This document shows positions 23,427 to 33,400 of a stretch of 64,000 nt of DNA, in pieces; position 1 is the first letter of the stretch, and every line of letters begins with the position of its first letter. The translations under genes were made by a program, and so were the position numbers. Source of the stretch: Clostridium sp. UBA701 (lineage in GTDB: Bacteria > Bacillota > Clostridia > Clostridiales > Clostridiaceae); NCBI GenBank assembly GCA_002298125.1, contig DBMJ01000011.1, forward strand, positions 434,001-498,000, written 5' to 3'. Under the pieces are notes generated by a model that did no database searches, had not been told where the DNA came from, and saw only the letters and a program-made list of their open reading frames with translations.

Positions 23427-24674
23427 TTATAATTTGCCTATGTCTCTTCTATAATATATATTTTTAAAATCTATTTTTCCTATGTCCTCATAAGCCTTCT
23501 TTATGGACTCCTCCAAACTATCACCTAGAGCATTTACAGCTAGTACCCTTCCCCCTGAAGTAATTAGGTTTTCCCCTTCACAGCTTGCTCCTGCAGCAAA
23601 GACCTTCCCCCTTGTACTACAAACGCCTTTTATAGTGTAGCCAGTATTAAATTTTCCTGGATACCCCCCTGAAGCTGCCACTACTACACAGGAATGCTTG
23701 CAGCTCCATGAAATTTCATATTGCTGAAGCTTCTTGTTAAGAGCATATTGAATTAATTCCATAAAATCACTATCTAAAAGAGGAAGCACAGCCTGAGTTT
23801 CTGGATCTCCAAATCGCACATTATATTCTAGTAGATACACACCCTTCTTAGTGATCATAATGCCAAAAAATACAACTCCCACATAGTCCATTTGCTCTTC
23901 TTTTATACCCCTTAAGGTAGACAGCATTATTTTATCTTCAAACTCCTTTAAAACCTCCTCTGTACAATACGGATTGGGAGAAATAACCCCCATTCCTCCT
24001 GTATTAGGGCCCTTTCCGTCTTCAAATATAGTCTTGTGATCCTTAGCTGATAGAAAGGGCTTAATGGTTTTACCATCTGTTATAGCTAAAATCGAGGCTT
24101 CAACCCCTTCTAGGAATTCCTCTATAACTATGACCTTTCCTGCACCCTTTAGGCTATCCTCTACCATAAAACACTCTATACAAGCTTTGCCCTCCTGAAG
24201 GGAATTACATATTACAACGCCCTTTCCGCTTGCTAGTCCGTCTGCCTTAATTACCACTGGATAAAAACAGCTTTCAAGATAGCTAAGGGCTCCTTCGGCA
24301 CTATGAAATACCTCATATGCAGCAGTTTTAACTCTGTACTTTTTCATGAATTCCTTGGCATAAGCTTTGCTTCCTTCTAAAGCTGCTGCTTTTTTACTTG
24401 GGCCAAAGATAGCTATTCCTGCAGCCTTAAATTTATCAACTATGCCCTCCACTAAGGGGCCCTCAGGTCCAACAATAGTCACATCAACCTTTTCTTTTAG
24501 CGCAAATTCCAGCAATTCATCTATATCAGTTGTATTAATGTTTTCACATTTTTGCTCAAGCTTAGTTCCACCATTTCCAGGAGCACAAAATATTTTATTA
24601 ACCTTAGCACTTTGGGAAAGCTTCCAAGCTATAGCATGCTCTCTGCCTCCACTGCCAATTAATAACACCTTCAA
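23427..24674 (-). CDS. purD: Phosphoribosylamine-glycine ligase (GAR synthetase)
   Basis: The 415-residue ATP-grasp enzyme joins glycine to phosphoribosylamine, the second step of purine synthesis. The N-terminus KVLLIGSGGREHAIAWKL, GPEGPLVEGIVD near residue 77, the ATP-grasp loop KADGLASGKGVVI near 143, and NTGGMGVISP and EYNVRFGDPETQ near 285 are diagnostic. The start is a TTG at 24674. It is the last gene of the purine operon, 45 bases after purH, and a terminator follows at once. Confidence 0.98.
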   Translation of the reverse strand: MKVLLIGSGGREHAIAWKLSQSAKVNKIFCAPGNGGTKLEQKCENINTTDIDELLEFALKEKVDVTIVGPEGPLVEGIVDKFKAAGIAIFGPSKKAAALEGSKAYAKEFMKKYRVKTAAYEVFHSAEGALSYLESCFYPVVIKADGLASGKGVVICNSLQEGKACIECFMVEDSLKGAGKVIVIEEFLEGVEASILAITDGKTIKPFLSAKDHKTIFEDGKGPNTGGMGVISPNPYCTEEVLKEFEDKIMLSTLRGIKEEQMDYVGVVFFGIMITKKGVYLLEYNVRFGDPETQAVLPLLDSDFMELIQYALNKKLQQYEISWSCKHSCVVVAASGGYPGKFNTGYTIKGVCSTRGKVFAAGASCEGENLITSGGRVLAVNALGDSLEESIKKAYEDIGKIDFKNIYYRRDIGKL

Positions 24675-24719
24675 ATTATCACCAGCCTTTCACCATAGTT
24701 ATTTAAAGGAGTAACCTGT

Positions 24720-26222
24720 TTAATGTTTAAAATGCCTTGTCCCAGTAAATACCATAGCTATATTATGTTTATTACATTCATCAATGGATTCTTTATCTCT
24801 AACAGAACCCCCAGGCTGAATTATTGCTTCTATATTATATTTTGCAGCTTCACAAACTACATCGCTAAAGGGGAAGAAGGCATCTGAAGCCAAAACTACT
24901 CCTTCTCCAGCTCTTTCTAGTGCTTGAGCGGCTGCCCATATTCTATTCACCTGCCCACCGCCAATTCCTATGGCCATTTTATCCTTTACCACTACAATAG
25001 CATTTGACTTTACATACTTTGCTACCTTCATTCCAAATAACATATCTGACATTTGTTCCTCTTTTGGGCTCTTATTGGTTACCACCTCAAGTTTTTCAAA
25101 GAGTTTATTATCTGAGCCCTGCACTAAAATTCCACCATCTACTGAGCACATCTCAAATTTCCCCTGAGTACTGTAGGAGCATTTGATAATTCTCAGGTTC
25201 TTCTTAGCCTTAAAAAGCTCTAAGGCTCCCTCCTCAAAGTCAGGAGCAATTACAACCTCTAAAAAGGTTTTTGATAATTCTACAGCTGTATTAATATCCA
25301 CCTCTTTATTAAAGGCTACTATTCCCCCAAATATTGACACCTTATCACATTCATAAGCTCTCTTATAAGCTTCATATACATTTTCCCCTATGGCCACTCC
25401 ACAGGGAGTATTATGCTTTACTGCACAGCAGGCTGTTTCTTCAAATTCACATACTACCTTCCAAGCAATGTCCATGTCCTTAATATTGTTGTAAGAAAGC
25501 TCCTTACCGTTTAACTGAACCATGTCCTTCATAGGGTATTTACCTACATTAGGGGTATAAAAGGCTGCAGTTTGATGAGGGTTCTCACCGTATCTTAAGT
25601 CGCTGCTCTTCTTATAGGATAAAGTTAAGTACTCTGGATAGGAGTTATCCCCCAATAGGAAGTTACTTATGGCTGCATCATAGGCAGACATAAGGTTAAA
25701 CACCTTTGCTGCAAGAAACTTTCTAGTTTCTATACAAACCTCTCCACTTTTATCTATTTCATCAATTATACTTTTATAATCCTCTGTGTCTGAAAGCACA
25801 ACCACGTCTTTAAAATTCTTTGCAGCAGCCCTTAACATAGTTGGCCCGCCAATATCAATAAATTCCACCTTTTCCTCAAAGGATATTTCTTCTTGTACCT
25901 TCTCAAAGAAGGGATATAGGTTTACCACCACTAGATCAATGGGGGTTATGCCTTTTTTTGAAATAACCTCCATATGCTCAGCATTATCTCTTATGGCAAG
26001 TATGCCTCCATGTATCATGGGATGAAGGGTTTTCACCCTGCCATCTAATATCTCAGGAAAACCAGTTACTTCAGATATTTCCACCACTGGAATGCCTTTT
26101 TCTACAAGATATTTATAGGTTCCGCCTGTAGATAGTATTTCCACTCCATGCTCTCTAAGAAATTCAGCCAGCTCAAGTATGTTTTTCTTATTATATACGC
26201 TTATTAATGCTCTCTTTATCAT
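24720..26222 (-). CDS. purH: Bifunctional AICAR transformylase/IMP cyclohydrolase
   Basis: The 500-residue protein carries out the last two steps to IMP. The N-terminal MGS-like cyclohydrolase domain shows LISVYNKKNILELA, STGGTYKYL and DGRVKTLHPMIHGGIL (residues 1-115). The transformylase domain includes LRYGENPHQTAAF near 212, the conserved KHN in CCAVKHNTPCG near 262, and IGIGGGQVNRIWA with SDAFFPFSD near 430-460. The length is normal. It is co-transcribed with purN upstream (15 bases) and purD downstream. Confidence 0.98.
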   Translation of the reverse strand: MIKRALISVYNKKNILELAEFLREHGVEILSTGGTYKYLVEKGIPVVEISEVTGFPEILDGRVKTLHPMIHGGILAIRDNAEHMEVISKKGITPIDLVVVNLYPFFEKVQEEISFEEKVEFIDIGGPTMLRAAAKNFKDVVVLSDTEDYKSIIDEIDKSGEVCIETRKFLAAKVFNLMSAYDAAISNFLLGDNSYPEYLTLSYKKSSDLRYGENPHQTAAFYTPNVGKYPMKDMVQLNGKELSYNNIKDMDIAWKVVCEFEETACCAVKHNTPCGVAIGENVYEAYKRAYECDKVSIFGGIVAFNKEVDINTAVELSKTFLEVVIAPDFEEGALELFKAKKNLRIIKCSYSTQGKFEMCSVDGGILVQGSDNKLFEKLEVVTNKSPKEEQMSDMLFGMKVAKYVKSNAIVVVKDKMAIGIGGGQVNRIWAAAQALERAGEGVVLASDAFFPFSDVVCEAAKYNIEAIIQPGGSVRDKESIDECNKHNIAMVFTGTRHFKH

Positions 26223-26237
26223 GAACCCATCTCCTCT

Positions 26238-26846
26238 TTATATAATAGCAGCTTGCTCTTCTCCTATTTTTATCCTTCCTTCTGAAATAAGCTTTATCAC
26301 CTCTGGGAGGAGTTTATGTTCCTCCTCTAACACCCTTTCTTGAAGTGTCTTTGGAGTATCCTCCTCATAAACAGGCACTACTCTCTGAGAAATAATGGCC
26401 CCTGTATCTGTGCCCATATCTACAAAATGTACTGTACAGCCTGAGAACTTAACCCCATACTCTATAGCACCTTCATGGACCTTAATGCCATACATTCCCT
26501 TGCCGCAAAAAGATGGTATAAGAGAAGGATGAATATTTATAATTCTCCTATTAAAATAGTTCAATATTTCACCCTGTAATATAGACAGGAAACCAGCTAG
26601 TACAATAAGGTCAACCCTACCTTTTAGTAAATGCAAAATTTCTTCAGAAATATCTTTTTTATATATGCTTCTGTCTAGAACTACAGTTTTAATTTTACTT
26701 TCTTCAGCTCTTTTTATTCCTCCTGCCCCTTCTCTATCACTTATTACCAGCTCTATACTGCAATTTAAATACCCATTATGGATACTATCAATTATAGCTT
26801 GGAGATTACTTCCTCCTCCTGAGATAAGAACTGCTATTTTAAGCAC
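26238..26846 (-). CDS. purN: GAR transformylase (formyltetrahydrofolate-dependent)
   Basis: The 202-residue enzyme formylates glycinamide ribonucleotide. The motifs VLISGGGSNLQAIID at the N-terminus, the catalytic IINIHPSLIPSFCGKGMYG near residue 105 with the Asn-His pair, and HFVDMGTDTGAIISQ near 140 with the catalytic Asp are intact. The start is a GTG at 26846, 13 bases inside the purM end, a typical translational overlap. No N10-formate alternative (purT) is seen nearby. Confidence 0.97.
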   Translation of the reverse strand: MLKIAVLISGGGSNLQAIIDSIHNGYLNCSIELVISDREGAGGIKRAEESKIKTVVLDRSIYKKDISEEILHLLKGRVDLIVLAGFLSILQGEILNYFNRRIINIHPSLIPSFCGKGMYGIKVHEGAIEYGVKFSGCTVHFVDMGTDTGAIISQRVVPVYEEDTPKTLQERVLEEEHKLLPEVIKLISEGRIKIGEEQAAII

Positions 26847-27829
26847 ACCCCAGCACCCCCAGCCTCTACATGTCCAATATTATAGGCTCTATAACCTAGG
26901 GCTTCTAAGGTTTTTATCACCTTAAAGTCATCCTCCTCGCTAACACATAACACAAAGCCAATTCCCATGTTAAAGGTGTTATACATAAGCTCCTCCTCAA
27001 CACCTAGAGACATCATATATTTAAATATCTCTGGAACATTGAAGCTGTTTTTGTTTATCACAGCAGTAAAATCACCTTTGAACATCCTTGGGATATTTTC
27101 ATAAAAGCCTCCCCCAGTAATATGGGCCATAGCTTTTATTTCAAATTCTTCAAGGAGCCTTTGCACAGCCTTTACATATATTTTTGTGGGAGTTAAAAGT
27201 ACCTCTCCCATCTTATCTCCATTAAAGTCTGCTTCTAAATCCCTTATCAGCTTTCTGACTAATGAATATCCATTACTGTGTATCCCAGAGGACTCAATAC
27301 CTATTAGTACATCTCCATGACAAACACTACTGCCATCTATTATCTTGTGCTTTTCTACTACTCCAACTGCGAAGCCTGCTATATCGTATTCTCCATCTCT
27401 ATAGAACCCAGGCATTTCTGCAGTTTCTCCTCCTATAAGAGCACAGCCTGCCTCAACGCAGCCATCAGATACACCCTTTACCAGCTGTTCAGCTACCTCC
27501 GCTTCAAGCTTTCCACAGGCAAGATAATCTAGAAAAAAGAGGGGCTTAGCTCCATGACACAATATGTCGTTTACACACATGGCAACACAGTCAATGCCCA
27601 CAGTATCATATTTTTTTGTCCTAAAGGCAATATCTAGCTTAGTTCCAACTCCATCAGTACCTGAAACAAGCACTGGGTTTTCATATTTACCAAGCTCAAA
27701 TAACCCTGCGAAGCTCCCTATATTACTTATTACCCCTGGTATAAAGGTTCTTTCTGCATGCCTTTTTATAAGCTTTACAGACTTATAGCCCTCTTCAATA
27801 TTAACTCCTGAATCCTTGTATGTTATCAT
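26834..27829 (-). CDS. purM: AIR synthetase (phosphoribosylformylglycinamidine cyclo-ligase)
   Basis: The 331-residue enzyme closes the imidazole ring with ATP. Family features include YKDSGVNIEEGYK at the N-terminus, LVSGTDGVGTKLDIA near residue 57, CVNDILCHGAKPLFFLDYLA near 90, GGETAEMPGFY near 137, GIHSNGYSLVR near 176 and HITGGGFYENIPR near 243. It overlaps purN by 13 bases and lies 30 bases after purF. Confidence 0.98.
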   Translation of the reverse strand: MITYKDSGVNIEEGYKSVKLIKRHAERTFIPGVISNIGSFAGLFELGKYENPVLVSGTDGVGTKLDIAFRTKKYDTVGIDCVAMCVNDILCHGAKPLFFLDYLACGKLEAEVAEQLVKGVSDGCVEAGCALIGGETAEMPGFYRDGEYDIAGFAVGVVEKHKIIDGSSVCHGDVLIGIESSGIHSNGYSLVRKLIRDLEADFNGDKMGEVLLTPTKIYVKAVQRLLEEFEIKAMAHITGGGFYENIPRMFKGDFTAVINKNSFNVPEIFKYMMSLGVEEELMYNTFNMGIGFVLCVSEEDDFKVIKTLEALGYRAYNIGHVEAGGAGVCLK

Positions 27830-27859
27830 CTTAGTTCCCTCCTCTTTTCTATTTAATGA

Positions 27860-29287
27860 TTATAAATTCTCTAAATGGTCTTTACCAGCTTCAATTGGGG
27901 CTGCCACAGGATAGTATCCATTAAAGCATCCTAGACAGAGCTCTTTAGTCCCTATAGATTTAACCAAGCCTTCTATGCTTAGATAATGAAGACTGTCAGC
28001 ACCTATCTCTTCTCTTATGCTATCCACATCAAGCTGAGCTCCAATAAGCTCCCTTCTATAAGGGGTATCAATACCAAAGTAGCATGGATACTTTACTACA
28101 GGAGAAGCTGCTATAAAATGTACCTCTTTTGCCCCTGCTTTTCTAAGAGACTCCACTAACCTCCTGCTGGTAGTTCCTCTTACAATGGAGTCATCTATTA
28201 AAATCACCCTTTTACCCTCCACATTTACCTTCAAGGGATTAAGCTTAACAGAAACTGCTCTTTCTCTAAGCTCCTGAGAAGGGGTTATAAAGGTTCTCCC
28301 CACATATCTATTTTTTATAAAACCAAAGTCATAGGGTATACCAGATATCTTTGCATAACCCATGGCAGCTGCAAGCCCAGAGTCTGGAACACCAATTACC
28401 ACATCTGCATCTATTGGGTTCTCTCTATAAAGCTCTTCCCCTGCCCTTATTCTGGCACTGTAGACATTTATCTCATCCATAATGCTGTCTGGTCTTGCAA
28501 AATATATATACTCAAAGGAGCAAATCTCATGCTTAGCCCTCTCAGTATAATCAATGGACTTCATGCCGCTATCATCTATTATTACAATTTCTCCCGGTCT
28601 AACATCCCTTACAAGCTCAGCACCCACTGCATCTAGTGCACAGCTTTCGGAACAAAGTATATAGCTTTCATTTAACTTTCCAATACATAGAGGTCTTATA
28701 CCATTGGGGTCACGGACACCTATAAGCTTATCCTCTGTTAGTATTACTATGGCATAGGAGCCTTTCACCGCTTGAATGGCATCCACCACCGCCCTTTCAA
28801 TACCTCTTTTTGCTCCTCTTGCAATAAGATTTAAAATAACCTCTGAATCATTTGTAGTATGAAAAATGCAGCCGCCATCCTCAAGCAAATCCCTCACTAT
28901 GTCTGCATTTACTAGGTTTCCATTATGGGCAATGGCAATGCTGCCCAATTTGTATTTACCAAGTATTGGTTGTGCATTAATTACATCACTCGACCCAGTG
29001 GTAGAGTATCTTACATGGCCAACAGCAGCATGACCCGTAAGCTCCTTTAGAAGCCCCTCATTAAACACCTCTGCTACTAGCCCCATATCCTTGAAACACT
29101 TAAGCTCTTTCCCATTTGAAACTGCAATCCCTGCACTCTCTTGTCCTCTATGCTGCAATGCATACAAGCCATAATAAGTAATGGAGGCAGTAGAAAGCTC
29201 TTCTTTTGAATATATTCCAAATACACCACATTCCTCTTTAAACTTGTCCTCTTCCACCAACAACTCCATGTTATTTTCTCTATTCAT
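27860..29287 (-). CDS. purF: Amidophosphoribosyltransferase
   Basis: The enzyme of about 475 residues makes phosphoribosylamine from PRPP and glutamine, the committed step of the pathway. A short propeptide precedes the Ntn nucleophile Cys in KEECGVFGIYS, as in the Bacillus-type enzyme. The PRPP loop VILIDDSIVRGTTSRR is near residue 355. Cysteines in HEICSFEY, KYPCYF and LCLGCFNGYYP are consistent with the [4Fe-4S] form. The ATG at 29287 follows GGGGAAG and overlaps the purC stop by 8 bases; ATGs at 29302 and 29269 are alternatives. Confidence 0.97.
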   Translation of the reverse strand: MNRENNMELLVEEDKFKEECGVFGIYSKEELSTASITYYGLYALQHRGQESAGIAVSNGKELKCFKDMGLVAEVFNEGLLKELTGHAAVGHVRYSTTGSSDVINAQPILGKYKLGSIAIAHNGNLVNADIVRDLLEDGGCIFHTTNDSEVILNLIARGAKRGIERAVVDAIQAVKGSYAIVILTEDKLIGVRDPNGIRPLCIGKLNESYILCSESCALDAVGAELVRDVRPGEIVIIDDSGMKSIDYTERAKHEICSFEYIYFARPDSIMDEINVYSARIRAGEELYRENPIDADVVIGVPDSGLAAAMGYAKISGIPYDFGFIKNRYVGRTFITPSQELRERAVSVKLNPLKVNVEGKRVILIDDSIVRGTTSRRLVESLRKAGAKEVHFIAASPVVKYPCYFGIDTPYRRELIGAQLDVDSIREEIGADSLHYLSIEGLVKSIGTKELCLGCFNGYYPVAAPIEAGKDHLENL

Positions 29288-30002
29288 TATGCTCTTCCCC
29301 ACTGATTCTCTTTAAGATTTCCAAATAGGCTTCCTTAACATTGCCAAGATCTCTTCTAAATCTGTCCTTATCAAGCTTTTCATTGGTAACAGCATCCCAG
29401 AATCTACAGGTGTCTGGAGATATCTCGTCTGCTAAAAGCAGCTCTCCACTGTCAGTTTTACCAAATTCTATTTTGAAATCAATAAGCTTAATGTTTTGCT
29501 TTAAAAAGAACTCCTTTAACACATCATTTATAGTGGCTGTCATTTCATAAATCTTTTTTAGCTCTTCAAAGGTTGTAGCACCAATTGCCACTGCATGGTA
29601 GTCATTTATTAAAGGATCTGAAAGGGCATCATCCTTGTAGCTTAACTCAAAAACAGTGGTCTTTAGCTCATAGCCCTCCACAAGTCCTAATCTCTTTGCC
29701 ATGCTGCCTGCTGCAACATTTCTAACAATAACCTCTAAAGGTATAATCTTTACTTTCCTGCAAAGCTGTTCTCTTTCATTTAGCTTCTTAATAAAGTGAG
29801 TTTTTACTCCATTCTTCTCTAAAAGCTCAAAGAGCATAGAGGTAATGGTATTGTTTAATACTCCCTTATCCTCTATCTGGCCTTTCTTCTCTCCATTAAA
29901 AGCTGTAGCATCATCCTTGTAGTAAACTATTACCTTATCCAAATCCTCTGTGCTATATATCTTCTTTGCCTTACCTTCATACATCATCACTTTCTTTTCC
30001 AT
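29280..30002 (-). CDS. purC: SAICAR synthetase
   Basis: The 240-residue enzyme adds aspartate to CAIR. It begins MMYEGKAKKIYST and carries the nucleotide-binding and substrate motifs FNGEKKGQIEDKG near residue 35, IPLEVIVRN near 87, DFKIEFGKT near 176 and LADEISPDTCRFWD near 190. The length is that of the compact bacterial form. Its ATG shares a base with the purE stop, and its own end overlaps purF, so the three are tightly coupled. Confidence 0.98.
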   Translation of the reverse strand: MEKKVMMYEGKAKKIYSTEDLDKVIVYYKDDATAFNGEKKGQIEDKGVLNNTITSMLFELLEKNGVKTHFIKKLNEREQLCRKVKIIPLEVIVRNVAAGSMAKRLGLVEGYELKTTVFELSYKDDALSDPLINDYHAVAIGATTFEELKKIYEMTATINDVLKEFFLKQNIKLIDFKIEFGKTDSGELLLADEISPDTCRFWDAVTNEKLDKDRFRRDLGNVKEAYLEILKRISGEEHNE

Positions 30003-30481
30003 TAAAACTCCACCCCTTCATTGTTTTCTCTAATAAATTTATCCTTCATATTTTTCCTGTACTGAATTAGCTTTTCCTTTAGCTCAGGATATTTAATTGA
30101 AAGTATTTCTACTGCCAGCATGCCTGCATTGTAGCTGTTATTTATACCCACTGTGGCAACTGGTATGGCTTTAGGCATTTGTACAATAGAAAGTAGAGAA
30201 TCAAGCCCGTTTAAGCTAGCATTAATAGGCACCCCTATTACTGGCAGGGTAGTATGTGAGGCAATAACTCCAGGTAGATGAGCTGCAAGCCCAGCCCCTG
30301 CAATAATACATTCCCAGCCCTCATCTTCAGCTTGCTTTAAAACCTCTAGTAGTCTTTCAGGCACCCTGTGAGCAGAAAGAATAAACGCATTGTATTCTAT
30401 GTTAAATTCCCTTAATGCTTCAGCTGCCCCTTTCATAACCTCTTTATCAGATTTGCTTCCAAAAATAATAGCAACCTTCAT
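30002..30481 (-). CDS. purE: N5-CAIR mutase
   Basis: The 159-residue class I PurE rearranges N5-CAIR to CAIR. It shows IIFGSKSDKEVMKGA at the N-terminus, SAHRVPERL near residue 40 with the catalytic His, AGAGLAAHLPGVIASHTTLP near 63-82 and the IGVPINASLNGLDSLLSIVQMP block. No purK is present in this operon, so N5-CAIR must come from elsewhere or bicarbonate may be used directly. It is 17 bases after purL. Confidence 0.97.
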   Translation of the reverse strand: MKVAIIFGSKSDKEVMKGAAEALREFNIEYNAFILSAHRVPERLLEVLKQAEDEGWECIIAGAGLAAHLPGVIASHTTLPVIGVPINASLNGLDSLLSIVQMPKAIPVATVGINNSYNAGMLAVEILSIKYPELKEKLIQYRKNMKDKFIRENNEGVEF

Positions 30482-30498
30482 ATAATATCCTCCTTAAG

Positions 30499-33400
30499 CT
30501 ATTTAAAATAATTTATCCCAGCTTCAAATATCCTTTGGTCCTTATCTCCAGGTATGTTCTTTGCTACATTTTCACCTGTTCTTTCACTATGAGCCATTTT
30601 CCCAAGAATTCTTCCGTCAGGACTTGTTATTCCCTCCACTGCGTAGATAGATCCATTAGGGTTATATGGCATGTCATAGGTTGGATTACCATTTAGATCA
30701 ACATATTGAGTGGCTATCTGACCGTTTTTAATAAGCCTTTTAAGCTCCTCTTCCCCTGCCACAAAACGTCCCTCACCATGAGATACAGGAACTGTGTGAA
30801 TGTCTCCAACCCTTACATTGTTAAACCAAGGGGATAAATTAGATACAACCTTGGTCCGTACCATACAAGACACATGTCTTCCTATGCTGTTATAGGTAAG
30901 TGTTGGGCAAGCTTCATGTATATCCACTATTTCCCCATAAGGTACTAGCCCTAACTTTATAAGTGCCTGGAAGCCGTTACATATGCCTAGCATCAAACCA
31001 TCTCTATGCTTTAATAGCTCCATTACAGCTTCACTTATCCTCTTATTTCTAAACACCGCCGCTATGAATTTTCCTGAACCATCTGGCTCGTCTCCAGCAC
31101 TAAATCCTCCTGGCAGCATGATGATTTGTGAGTTGTTAATCCTCTTTACCATCTCATCTATAGAACCCTCAAGCTCCTTAGAGGTAAGATTATTAAATAC
31201 TAGGGTATCCACCCTTCCGCCTGCTCTTTCAAAGGCTCTCCTAGAGTCATACTCACAATTAGTTCCCGGGAATACAGGTATAAATATCCTTGGTGTTGCT
31301 ATTGAAGCACCAGCTGCTCTCCTTGTGCTGGAGTTAAAGCTAATAATATCAGCATTGAAATTTATACCCTTGGTCTTTGTTTTAAATATTTTTTCTAGGG
31401 GTTTTTCATAGCATTCATAGGCTTCATCTAGAGATATTTCTTCATCTCTCACCCTTATCACTGCACTTTCTTCAGTTGTACCCAAAGGTAAATACACAAT
31501 ACCACTAAAGGCTTCTTCAAGGTTAATATTCCTATCTATCTCTAATATCAAAGAGCCATAATCTGCATTAAATAGGCTTTTATAATCTATATCTTCAACA
31601 AACCTCATTCCGACTCTGTTTCCAAAGCACATTTTACTTATTGCTTCACTTATTCCTCCATCTCTTACACTTAAGGCAGAGATTACCTTGCCAGCATCTA
31701 TTAGCTCCCTTACCAGGTCATAGTTCTTCTTAAGTAAATTAAAATCCGGCACTTCCATATGGTCTCTTATGGCAGGGATAAATACCACCTGGCTGCCTGC
31801 TCTTTTAAATTCAGGAGATATGATATTACATGCTTTCATAGTTTCTACTGCAAAAGCCACTAGAGTTGGTGGTACATCCATGTCCTTAAAGCTTCCTGAC
31901 ATACTGTCTTTTCCGCCAATAGCAGGTATCTCAAATTCCTTTTGAGCTTTTATGGCTCCAAGTAATGCAGCAAAGGGTTTCCCCCACCTTATAGGATCCT
32001 CACCTAGCTTTTCAAAATACTCCTGTAGAGATAGCCTTATTTTTCTGTAATCTCCTCCCATAGCCACTACCTTCGCTACTGCTTCTACGATAGAATATAA
32101 GCCGCCATGGAAGGGGCTCCACTTTCCTATCTTAGGGTTATATCCATAGGTCATTATAGATGCTGTTTTAGTTTCTCCCTTAAGCACTGGTATTTTAGCT
32201 GCCATGCCTTCTGCTGGAGTAGCCTGATACCTTCCTCCAAAGGGCATTAATACCGTGCTCGCTCCTATAGTGCTGTCAAACCTTTCAGCTAACCCTTTTT
32301 CACTGCAAATATTAAGCCTCTGTATATTGGATAACCATGCTTCCTTAATGCTGAGAGTTTCTTCATCAGCTTGTTTAGGCAGTATTTTAAAATAATTTTT
32401 CTTTACTGGAGGTGTCTGTACTTTTACACTTGTACTCTGTGTAACCCCATTGGTATTTAAAAAATCACGGCTTATATCCACAATGGGAGTCCCTCTCCAA
32501 AGCATCTTAAGCCTCTTATCCTCTGTAACCACGGCAGTTACTGTAGCCTCCAAGTTTTCTTCTCTGGCAAGCTCTATAAAGAGTTCTGCATTATCCTTAG
32601 CGATAACTACAGCCATACGTTCCTGGGATTCTGATATAGCAAGCTCAGTGCCGTCTAATCCTTCATATTTTTTTGGTACTAGATCCAAATTTATAATAAT
32701 TCCATCAGTAAGCTCCCCTATAGCTACTGACACTCCACCAGCTCCAAAATCATTGCATCTTTTTATCATCCTGCTTGCTGCCGGATTTCTAAATAATCTT
32801 TGTATCTTCCTCTCTGTAGGCGCGTTACCCTTTTGGACCTCTGAACCACAGCTTAAAATTGAAGTTTCGTCATGTTCCTTAGAGGAACCTGTAGCTCCTC
32901 CGCAGCCATCACGGCCAGTTCTTCCTCCTATTAGAATAACTACATCTCCTGGTGCTGGCACCTCTCTAATAACATTTTCCCTTGGTGCAGCTCCAATAAC
33001 TGCTCCTACCTCCATCCTTTTAGCCACAAAGCCATCATCATATAGCTCTGATACTTGTCCTGTTGCAATGCCAATTTGATTTCCGTAAGAACTGTATCCC
33101 TCTGCAGCTCCTAGAGTTATCTTCCTCTGAGGAAGCTTACCCTTAAGGGTAGCTTCAATACTGGTTTTAGGATTACCACTGCCTGTTACTCTCATGGCTT
33201 GGTAAACATAGGCTCTTCCTGAAAGTGGATCTCTTATGGCCCCTCCAAGACAGGTAGCGGCTCCTCCAAAGGGCTCAATTTCCGTAGGATGGTTGTGAGT
33301 TTCGTTTTTAAACATCAATAACCACTTCTCAGACTTATTATCTACATCCACATCTATTTCAATAGAGCAGGCATTAATCTCCTCAGATAGGTCTAAATCC

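Noticed and set aside
29340..30002. Operon break between purC and purF
   Set aside because: The genes overlap by 8 bases and no terminator or promoter is present.
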